Of a stretch of 30,573 nt of DNA, positions 6,223 through 12,046 are shown in pieces. The stretch is from a virus. Location: positions 1 to 30,573 of IMG/VR virus record IMGVR_UViG_3300042473_000196, one strand, 5' to 3'. Below the pieces are notes generated by a model. The model did no database searches. It saw nothing but the letters and a program-made list of their open reading frames with translations, and was not told the origin of the DNA. Each line of letters starts with the position of its first letter. The first letter of the stretch is position 1. The translations under genes were made by a program, and so were the position numbers.

Positions 6223-6323
6223 AATTAAAAAAAATTGATGAATTTGCCATTGGTATCGCTTACAAAAAAAGTGGTGTCATTGGCATTTTCTTTTTATGGT
6301 GGGGTTTAGAGATTTATTTATGA
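6219..6323 (+). CDS. 34-residue membrane micropeptide (GTG start)
   Basis: A GTG codon overlaps the upstream stop (GTGA). The frame runs 34 codons and ends in a TGA that overlaps an ATG of the sigma-like gene (ATGA at 6320). The sequence starts VKLKKIDEFAIGIAYKKSG (first residue Met when translated), followed by a hydrophobic GVIGIFFLWWGLEIYL that could span a membrane once. The double four-base overlap in a 73-base gap is the evidence. The function is unknown. Confidence 0.55.
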   Translation: MKLKKIDEFAIGIAYKKSGVIGIFFLWWGLEIYL

Positions 6324-6847
6324 ACTGGATAGAACAAGTAGCAAAGCACCATAAAGAATACATAAAGACGATTAAAAGTTTTGGAGAGGATTTTTACGCA
6401 GAAGACTTAGTTCAAGAAATGTATATTAGATTTATAAACAAGGATAAACAAAAAGCGGTTATCGTCAACGGGCAAGTGAATAAATATTATGTTTACTTAA
6501 CTTTGCGATCGTTGTTTGTGGATTTTTACCGACAAAAGAGCAGAATTATAAAAGTTGATTTAAGCGAGGTTTTAACATTGGAGCAAATAGATACCTTAGA
6601 AGAACACGAAGCCTTCGGAGAACTGCTTAAAAGAGTAAATGAAGAGACTAAACGCTGGGAGTGGTACGACAAAATGCTATTTGATTTATACCGTAATAAA
6701 AACATGACTATGCGGGAACTTCAAAAAGGAACTACAATAAGTCTTAGATCAATTTTTTGTACTATAAAAAACTGCAAAGAACGTTTAAAAGAAAACGTGG
6801 GAGAAGATTATTTAGACTACGTTAATAAAGATTACGAATTAATATAA
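6320..6847 (+). CDS. Sigma-70-like (ECF-type) transcription factor
   Basis: I choose the ATG at 6320 because it overlaps the upstream micropeptide stop, although the frame opens at 6296. The 175-residue protein has a region-2-like segment, FYAEDLVQEMYIRFI (about 25-39), then YVYLTLRSLFVDFYRQKSR (about 57-75). Its C-terminal helix-turn-helix-like segment (YRNKNMTMRELQKGTTISLR and following helix) occupies the place of region 4. This is the size and order of ECF-type sigma factors. It precedes the terminase genes, so it may direct host RNA polymerase to late promoters. Sequence conservation is weak and promoter targets are not known. Confidence 0.72.
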   Translation: MNWIEQVAKHHKEYIKTIKSFGEDFYAEDLVQEMYIRFINKDKQKAVIVNGQVNKYYVYLTLRSLFVDFYRQKSRIIKVDLSEVLTLEQIDTLEEHEAFGELLKRVNEETKRWEWYDKMLFDLYRNKNMTMRELQKGTTISLRSIFCTIKNCKERLKENVGEDYLDYVNKDYELI

Positions 6848-6853
6848 AATAAA

Positions 6854-7252
6854 ATGGCAAGAAAAAGACGGACAAAGGCTGAAATATTAGCAGCTAAAAG
6901 CGAAGGTTTAGGAGACACAGTTGAAAAGGTTTTAGAAGTAACAGGAGTAGCAAAAGTTGCTAAATGGTTATTAGGAGAAGACTGCGGCTGCGATGAACGA
7001 AAGGCAAAGTTAAACGAACTGTTTCCATATCGGAAAGCGTTGTGTTTAGAAGAAAACGAATTTAGTTACCTCAATGAATGGTTTAACAAAAACACGGATC
7101 GAGTTACACCGATTGAACAAGTAGAACTATTTAAAATTCATTCAAGGGTTTTTCAAGTAAGAAACGAACTAACAAGCTGCCCAAGTTGCGTAGCTGAGAG
7201 AATAAGCGATTTAAGAAAAGTTTATAACCAATATAAAGACGAATCAAAGTAA
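6854..7252 (+). CDS. Hypothetical protein with paired cysteine motifs
   Basis: The 132-residue product starts with a basic stretch (MARKRRTKAEILAAKS), then EVTGVAKVAKWLLGEDCGCDERKAKLNELFPYRKAL, and later LTSCPSCVAERISDL. The CGC and CPSC pairs could bind a metal ion together. The basic start is like that of DNA-binding phage packaging proteins. It lies between the sigma-like gene and terS. I know the general type from Bacteroidota phages but no function for it. It starts six bases after the sigma-like gene. Confidence 0.78.
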   Translation: MARKRRTKAEILAAKSEGLGDTVEKVLEVTGVAKVAKWLLGEDCGCDERKAKLNELFPYRKALCLEENEFSYLNEWFNKNTDRVTPIEQVELFKIHSRVFQVRNELTSCPSCVAERISDLRKVYNQYKDESK

Positions 7253-7453
7253 GTGACAACATTTTTAACAAGCGATTATTACATAGTATTTATGAATCCT
7301 TCTAAACATAAAAAGGAATGGAACGCAATACGATTAATAATGAATGTTAGCGAAATAAACTATTGTATATTTATAGACTACAAAAAGGAGTTTTTAGAAT
7401 TCCACCCCGTAACAAAAGACGAATTCAAAGAATATTATTATAACCCTAATTAA
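7253..7453 (+). CDS. Hypothetical 66-residue protein, start uncertain
   Basis: The frame opens with GTG immediately after the upstream stop. An internal ATG at 7292 gives a 53-residue product beginning MNPSKHKKEWNAIRLIMNVS, which is an equally good start. The remainder alternates hydrophobic and charged residues (INYCIFIDYKKEFLEFHPV, then TKDEFKEYYYNPN), suggesting a small beta-rich protein. No family is recognised. It ends eight bases before terS and shares its direction and codon use. Confidence 0.65.
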   Translation: MTTFLTSDYYIVFMNPSKHKKEWNAIRLIMNVSEINYCIFIDYKKEFLEFHPVTKDEFKEYYYNPN

Positions 7454-7460
7454 TAAAACA

Positions 7461-7895
7461 ATGGCAAAAGTAGGAAGACCAAGAAACTTAAACAGCCCTG
7501 AACAACTTTACGAACTATTTGAAAACTATAAATCATACGTAAAGGCGAATCCAAGGTTAAAAATAATACATGGAGGTAAAGACTTCGAAGAAAGAGTAGA
7601 ACCATTAGAATGTCCTCTAACAATGGAAGGTTTTGAAATTTATTGTTGGAACGAAGTAGGATGCGTTGAGGACTATTTTAAGAACACGGATAAAAGATAT
7701 TCAGAATATACTCCTATCTGTTCACGTATACGCAAAGAAATACGCAAAGACCAAATAGAAGGAGGCATGGTAGGACAGTATAATCCAAGCATTACACAGC
7801 GTTTAAACAACTTAAAAGAACAAGTTGAACAAACTAATATTGAACAACCTTTATTTAAATTAGATGATAATAACGACAGCAATAAGGAAGATTAA
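7461..7895 (+). CDS. terS: Terminase small subunit
   Basis: This 144-residue protein starts MAKVGRPRNLNSPEQLYELF, a basic GRPR start followed by a helical DNA-recognition region. The middle (PLTMEGFEIYCWNEVG, CVEDYFKN, YTPICSRIRKEIRKDQIEGG) is typical of small terminase subunits of Bacteroidota phages, where one short helix-turn-helix is followed by an oligomerisation helix. The tail is acidic. It is placed directly before the large subunit, whose restored start at 7864 lies inside its last 32 bases. The subunit should recognise phage DNA for packaging. Confidence 0.82.
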   Translation: MAKVGRPRNLNSPEQLYELFENYKSYVKANPRLKIIHGGKDFEERVEPLECPLTMEGFEIYCWNEVGCVEDYFKNTDKRYSEYTPICSRIRKEIRKDQIEGGMVGQYNPSITQRLNNLKEQVEQTNIEQPLFKLDDNNDSNKED

Positions 7896-9063
7896 CGCCC
7901 TAAAAAAACGGATAAAAATTATCCAGGGCGGAACTTCCGCTCTTTATCCCCCTATGAATTAAGTAGTAGGGGGAGACAATGCAGGTAAAACTTACGGAAT
8001 TTTGCCCGTGTTAATTACAAAGGCTGCTACTTATCCAAGAACTGAAATAAGCGTAGTTGCTGAAACAATACCACATTTAAGAAGGGGAGCGTTAAAAGAC
8101 TTTCTAAAAATAATGAAAGACACTGGGCGTTACTTCGATGAACGTTTTAATAAATCACTTTTAAGATACGAATTTGCCAATGGGAGTTTTATTGAATTTT
8201 TTAGTGCGGATGATAGCTCTAAGCTACGTGGTGCTCGGCGTGACATTCTTTATATTAACGAATGCAATAATGTTACCTTTGAGTCTTATAATGAACTTGC
8301 TATACGGACTAAAAAAGAAGTATTTTTAGACTTTAATCCGGCAAATGAGTTTTGGGTGCATACTGAACTAAAAGACGAACCCGATTCCGAGTTTATAATT
8401 CTTACTTATAAGGATAACGAAGCCTTAGACAAATCAATAGTTGAACAAATAGAAAAGAACCGTTTAAAAGCCGAAACAAGTAGCTATTGGAGTAATTGGT
8501 GGCGTGTGTACGGATTAGGTGAAATAGGAATGCTTGAGGGCGTTATATTCAGTAATTGGAAACAAATAGACGTACTACCAAAAGAAGCAAAGTTAATCGG
8601 GATAGGTTTAGACTTTGGTTATACAAATGATCCTACTTCTGCAATAGAGATTTACAATTATAACGGAACACGAATCCTCAACGAATTAGTTTACCAAACA
8701 GGAATGTTAAACAGCGATATAGCTAAAAGACTTCCAAAGAACGTTGTAGTTTATGCGGATAGTTCAGAACCTAAATCAATTGACGAAATAAGACGCTACG
8801 GAATAACAATTAAAGGCGTTACAAAGGGCAAGGACTCAATAAACTACGGAATCGATGTTATGCAACAACAAGAATATTTAGTGACGTCTAACAGCGTTAA
8901 TTTAATCAAAGAACTTAGGGCGTATTGTTGGGACGTAGACAAAGCAGGAACCCGATTGAACAAACCTATTGACACAAATAACCACGCTATTGATGCGCTG
9001 AGATACCATGAAATGGAAACGCTCGGTTTAAAAAGAAATTACGGCACATATAATATACGTTAA
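7864..9063 (+). CDS. terL: Terminase large subunit, P-loop interrupted by a 42-nt element with an in-frame stop
   Basis: Downstream of 7984 the protein is a clear large terminase: GKTYGILPVLI, SVVAETIPHLRRGALKDF, the Walker B strand DILYINEC, the coupling LDFNPANEF, and a nuclease domain with LDFGYTNDP, VYADSSEP and NHAIDALRY. The expected N-terminus lies upstream in the same frame from the ATG at 7864: MIITTAIRKINALKK, then RIKIIQGGTSA. Between GGTSA and GKT are 42 nt (7942-7983) with a TAA at 7960-7962. Without that insert the protein would be 385 residues with a perfect Walker A, GGTSAGKT. Conventional reading gives either a 32-residue stub or an ATPase lacking its P-loop from a TTG at 8002. 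The gene must be packaging-competent in a viable phage, so bypass, excision, readthrough or a contig error has to be considered. Confidence 0.85.
7896..7940 (+). other. RNA hairpins just upstream of the terL insertion
   Basis: CGCCCT (7896-7901) pairs with AGGGCG (7925-7930), and inside it GGATAA (7910-7915) pairs with TTATCC (7919-7924) around AAA. An alternative hairpin, GCGGA/TCCGC (7928-7932 and 7936-7940), excludes the outer stem. Both end at or in the GGA codon that precedes the insertion. Confidence 0.6.
7942..7983 (+). other. 42-nt candidate translational bypass element in terL
   Basis: This segment splits the codons for GGTSA and GKT of the Walker A loop. It contains a perfect 8-bp hairpin, TCCCCCTA (7947-7954) with TAGGGGGA (7967-7974), and the only in-frame stop of the gene (TAA, 7960-7962) lies in its 12-base loop. 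The length is a multiple of three. GGA codons at 7930-7932 and 7972-7974 are exactly 42 nt apart, as are the Ala codons GCT (7939) and GCA (7981). Skipping from either codon to its partner restores a valid Walker A motif (GGDNAGKT or GGTSAGKT). The resemblance to the T4 gene 60 bypass is inferred, not shown. Confidence 0.6.
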
Positions 9064-9242
9064 TGACAGACGACACACCGATATTAACCCGAGAAGTTGA
9101 GCATTATGTGTATATTAGAACGGGTAAGCGTGTGAAGATAGTTTTTAACGACGCTCAAAGTATAAGAAAGCATTTAATGATGTTAGGCGAAGCATACGCG
9201 GTTGCCGTGTACTACAAAAAACATAATCAAACGTTTAAATAA
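9063..9242 (+). CDS. Hypothetical 59-residue protein after terL
   Basis: An ATG overlapping the terL stop (TAATG) opens a 59-codon frame that ends one base before the tail chaperone start. The product (MTDDTPILTREVEHYVYIRT at its start) has a strand-rich first half (HYVYIRTGKRVKIVFND) and a helical second half (AQSIRKHLMMLGEAYAVAVY). I know of no family. Overlap and tight spacing on both sides argue that it is translated. Confidence 0.68.
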   Translation: MTDDTPILTREVEHYVYIRTGKRVKIVFNDAQSIRKHLMMLGEAYAVAVYYKKHNQTFK

Positions 9243-9243
9243 T

Positions 9244-9987
9244 ATGAAGTTAGAATTAATCGTTCCAACAAAGCTTAGTGAAATACCTTTAAAGAACTAT
9301 CAAAAGTTTTTAGGTATTGCCAAAAACACGAATGACGAAGTTTTTTTAGCTGAAAAAATGATACAATGTTTTTGTGGTATCGAGTTAAAGGACGTAGTTA
9401 AGATTCCATTTAAAGAAGTTGAAACATTAAGCGTACATTTTGCAACGATGTTTAAGCAAAAAACGGAATTTAAAAACCGTTTTAAAATTGCAGGCGTTGA
9501 GTTTGGGTTTATTCCTAACTTAGAAAATATGAGTTGGGGTGAATATATAGACCTCGAAGCAAATATAAGCGATATAAGCACCTTTCACAAAGCAATGGCG
9601 GTAATGTATCGACCTATCGTAGAAAAACACGGAGACAAGTATAAAATAGAGCCTTACGAAAGTTCTATTAACTATTCCGAAATAATGGAAAACGTTAGTT
9701 TAGATATAGCACTTTCAGCAAAGGTTTTTTTTTACAATTTAGAGAACGAGTTGTTGCAGGCTACCCTATCTTATTTGGAGACGGAGATCCTGAAGGAGAA
9801 GGAGATTTCAGCGACTTTAGCGAAAGAACTCAATTTAGTAAACAGTGGGGGTGGTATCAAAGCATTTATGCAGCAGCTAAAGGAGACGTCACAAAGTTTG
9901 AAGAGGTTACCAAATTACGACTTACAACAGCACTTACCTTTCTTACTTTCGAAAAGCAAAAAGGAGAAATCGAGCAACGTGAATTAA
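9244..9987 (+). CDS. Tail assembly chaperone, unshifted (G-type) product
   Basis: I take the ATG at 9244 (MKLELIVPTKLSEIPLKNYQ), which follows the upstream stop by one base, rather than the earlier possible start at 9202. The first 160 residues match the N-terminal type of tail chaperones in Bacteroidota siphophages (EKMIQCFCGIEL, FKNRFKIAGVEFGFIPNLE, GEYIDLEANISD, KAMAVMYRPI). After a run of nine T at 9725-9733 the frame stays open for about 84 more residues. However, codon choice there shifts to G/C-ending codons (AAG GAG, CTG), unlike the rest of the genome. This suggests that the -1 frame is the one shaping the sequence. The zero-frame tail may be real dual coding or a fortuitous extension. 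Confidence 0.8.
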   Translation: MKLELIVPTKLSEIPLKNYQKFLGIAKNTNDEVFLAEKMIQCFCGIELKDVVKIPFKEVETLSVHFATMFKQKTEFKNRFKIAGVEFGFIPNLENMSWGEYIDLEANISDISTFHKAMAVMYRPIVEKHGDKYKIEPYESSINYSEIMENVSLDIALSAKVFFYNLENELLQATLSYLETEILKEKEISATLAKELNLVNSGGGIKAFMQQLKETSQSLKRLPNYDLQQHLPFLLSKSKKEKSSNVN

Positions 9988-10013
9988 ATAGACAATTTAA
10001 AAAAGGATTATGA
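9244..10013 (+). CDS. Tail assembly chaperone, -1 frameshift (G-T type) product
   Basis: From the slippery run at 9726-9732 the -1 frame is open for 93 codons. It encodes an acidic linker (GDGDPEGEGDFSDFSERTQF) and a recognisable chaperone T-domain: SKQWGWYQSIYAAAKGDV, TKFEEVTKLRL, TTALTFLTFEKQKGEIEQRE. The shifted frame ends in a TGA that overlaps the next start (ATGA at 10010), whereas the zero frame stops 22 bases earlier, and its codon choice is normal for this genome. The product would be about 256 residues. In lambda, gpG and gpGT made by such a frameshift load onto the tape measure protein. A genuine tenth T in the run, or transcriptional slippage, would give the same protein. Confidence 0.78.
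9726..9732 (+). promoter_or_regulatory. Slippery heptamer T TTT TTT for -1 frameshifting
   Basis: Within a run of nine T (9725-9733) the zero frame reads GTT TTT TTT TAC, so the heptamer T TTT TTT permits both tRNA-Phe to re-pair in the -1 frame. The position matches the end of the conserved N-terminal chaperone domain. I did not identify a definite stimulatory hairpin downstream. Confidence 0.72.
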
Positions 10014-10468
10014 GTTATTACGGGATTTTAAATATTATAAAAACGGAATTACAAGCAACGAACTTAGTTAACACGGTTACGGAGGGTAATATTTTCGATA
10101 TTGATTTAGCGAAGCAAACAATTTTTCCTTTGGCTCATATCATTGTAAATAATGCAACGTTTGAAAGTAACGTGATCCGTTATAATATTTCGATTATTGC
10201 TATGGATATTGTTGACATATCAAAAGACGAAACAACGGATATTTTCATAGGCAACGACAATGAACAGGACGTATTGAATACTCAGATAACAATGTTAAAC
10301 CGTGTTTACGACAAACTTGTAAGAGGTGACTATTTTACCAACTTAGGAATAATAGACGGCAACCCAACGTGTGAACCTTTTATTGAGCGCTTTGAAAACA
10401 ACTTAGCAGGTTGGACAATGACCTTTGATTATTTAATAGGCAACGAAATGACGATTTGTAATGACTAA
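10010..10468 (+). CDS. Tail completion / tail terminator-like protein
   Basis: This 152-residue protein begins MSYYGILNIIKTELQATNLV and has a compact alpha/beta pattern: ITEGN-like strands, IFPLAHIIVNNATFESNVIR, then YNISIIAMDIVDIS and a late strand pair around AGWTMTFDYLI. This layout (helix, long beta hairpin, helix with NRVYDKLVRGD, final strands) is that of tail terminator or tail completion proteins that cap the tail tube. It overlaps the frameshifted chaperone stop by four bases and overlaps the next gene by eight. The assignment is by pattern and neighbourhood, not by a catalytic motif. Confidence 0.62.
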   Translation: MSYYGILNIIKTELQATNLVNTVTEGNIFDIDLAKQTIFPLAHIIVNNATFESNVIRYNISIIAMDIVDISKDETTDIFIGNDNEQDVLNTQITMLNRVYDKLVRGDYFTNLGIIDGNPTCEPFIERFENNLAGWTMTFDYLIGNEMTICND

Positions 10469-10970
10469 TAGGCAAGAAGTTTTAGATCGTTTTGTTAAGC
10501 ACGTTGTTAGCCAAGCTAAAAAGAATTTAACGACTACAAATAAGAACGCGTCTAAGAAACTTTATAACTCAATTAAAGGAGAAGCAAAAGCCTTTCCAAA
10601 TTCAATCGGTATTTACTTCGACATGGAAGAGTACGGGTTTTATCAGGATAAAGGAGTTTCAGGTGTTAAGCGTAAATTTGACACTCCGTTTAGTTACAAA
10701 TCTAAAATGCCACCTCCGAAAGCGTTTGACAAATGGACGATTAGAAGAGGTATTGCACCGAGGGGCGCAGGTGGTAAATTCCAAAGTCGTAAAGGTTTAA
10801 ACTTTGCTATTGCCCGTTCAATATTTGAGAAAGGAATTAAACCCAGTTTATTTTTTACAAAACCATTTGAAGCAGCTTTTAAGAACCTACCTGATGACTT
10901 AATAGAGGGTTATGGCTTAGAAGTAGAAGATTTATTTAATGACATAATGAACCAAACATTTAAAAAATGA
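10461..10970 (+). CDS. HK97 gp10-like neck / tail completion protein
   Basis: The 169-residue product has an N-terminal helix (VLDRFVKHVVSQAKKNL), a SKKLYNSIKGEAKAFPNSIG segment and YFDMEEYGFYQDKGVSG. A loop with basic residues (KMPPPKAFDKWTIRRG) follows, then IAPRGAGGKFQSRKGLNFA and FTKPFEAAFKNLPDDL. The elements xxYGxYQDxG and AIARSIFEKGI...FFTKPF recur in phage HK97-gp10-type neck proteins of Bacteroidota. The role would be to join head and tail. The gene overlaps both neighbours by a few bases, which indicates coupled translation in the tail operon. Confidence 0.68.
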   Translation: MTNRQEVLDRFVKHVVSQAKKNLTTTNKNASKKLYNSIKGEAKAFPNSIGIYFDMEEYGFYQDKGVSGVKRKFDTPFSYKSKMPPPKAFDKWTIRRGIAPRGAGGKFQSRKGLNFAIARSIFEKGIKPSLFFTKPFEAAFKNLPDDLIEGYGLEVEDLFNDIMNQTFKK

Positions 10971-12046
10971 TATTTGCACGAAGCCCGTTTATTATAACGA
11001 TCGATGAAACACCGCAAGAAAGTACACGTTTAGAATTGTTTTTGTGGAACGGAACGGGAGCTGCTCCTGCTGCTCCAACTTATTCACTTAGTAAAAAAGT
11101 CCCGAGCGTAAACAACAACGCAACGTATTACAACATAGCTCCGTTTATTCGTGAGTTCTTTGATTTTACGCAGTCAAGTCCCGTGGCAAGTGGAGTAACC
11201 GCAAACACGAACGATTACGCTTATTGTAATGTAATTTATAAAACATATTACACCTTAGACGGAACAGAAACTTTAATTGACACGGTAACGGATAAAGCCT
11301 TTGACGGGTTTGGGTATTTCGAAAACGAATATAACTATCAAGGTCAAAACGTTTTACTAACTCAATTAAGCACTTACGGAGGTGAAAATATTTATTATTA
11401 CGATTGCGACGGAGCAACAGGAATTGTTACTGTATACACGGAAGCAACTATTGTAAATAATTGGATAGCACGTTACACAAATTTAAGCACGGGAACAATT
11501 CAAAATGTTAATTTAACTGATAACATTATAGTGGACGTTTCACGTGTTTACACGGGTTGGCAAGCGGTTGGAAATAAGTTAGAAATAATTAAAACAATCG
11601 GTCCAGCTGAATCAATACAAGCAACGTTTTATTTTGTGCCTCAATGCGAGTGCCGTTACACACCCGTTCAAGTTGACTTTGTAAATAGGTGGGGAGCATG
11701 GCAAATGGAAGCATTTTTTAAAGCTTCAACTGAAAGCGTTGAAATGGAAAACAATAGGTTTAAGTCTAATCCCGTACCGTTTCCTGATTACAGCACTACG
11801 CAACCTCAATACAAAACATTTAACACAAACGGAAAGCGAACTTTTAAAGTTAACACGGGTTGGGTTAATGAAAACTATAAACAAGTAATTGAAGAAATGT
11901 TACTTAGTGAAATGATCCGTGTAAACGGTTTACCTGCTAATTTAAAAACAAAGTCAATTGAAAAATTTAAATCCATAAACACGAAAACAATTAATTACAC
12001 AATGGAATTCGAAATGGCTTACGATATTATAAACTCAATAAGTTAA
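10967..12046 (+). CDS. Tail/baseplate structural protein
   Basis: This 359-residue protein overlaps the gene before it (ATGA) and shares a base with the gene after it. It starts IFARSPFIITIDETPQESTR, continues with ELFLWNGTG and many short beta segments, and has a conserved-looking VPQCECRYTPVQVDFVNRWG with two close cysteines, then WQMEAFFKASTESVEMENN and a C-terminal helical part (VIEEMLLSEMIRVNGLP). No enzyme motif is visible. It is probably a distal tail or baseplate component, given the giant tail protein immediately downstream and the tape measure beyond. The precise part is not identifiable from sequence. Confidence 0.65.
   Translation: MIFARSPFIITIDETPQESTRLELFLWNGTGAAPAAPTYSLSKKVPSVNNNATYYNIAPFIREFFDFTQSSPVASGVTANTNDYAYCNVIYKTYYTLDGTETLIDTVTDKAFDGFGYFENEYNYQGQNVLLTQLSTYGGENIYYYDCDGATGIVTVYTEATIVNNWIARYTNLSTGTIQNVNLTDNIIVDVSRVYTGWQAVGNKLEIIKTIGPAESIQATFYFVPQCECRYTPVQVDFVNRWGAWQMEAFFKASTESVEMENNRFKSNPVPFPDYSTTQPQYKTFNTNGKRTFKVNTGWVNENYKQVIEEMLLSEMIRVNGLPANLKTKSIEKFKSINTKTINYTMEFEMAYDIINSIS

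Noticed and set aside
6230-6295. Start of the sigma-like gene at the ATG 6296
   Set aside because: The ATG at 6320 overlaps the stop of a micropeptide frame (ATGA), a pattern used throughout this phage, and residues before it (MVGFRDLF) add nothing to the domain.
8002-9063. terL starting at the TTG codon 8002
   Set aside because: This would remove the Walker A loop and beta strand 1, leaving an inactive ATPase. The lost N-terminus is present upstream in the same frame from 7864.
9202-9243. Tail chaperone start at 9202
   Set aside because: It would overlap the small gene 9063-9242 in another frame, while the ATG at 9244 follows that gene by one base and matches the expected MKLELIVPT start.
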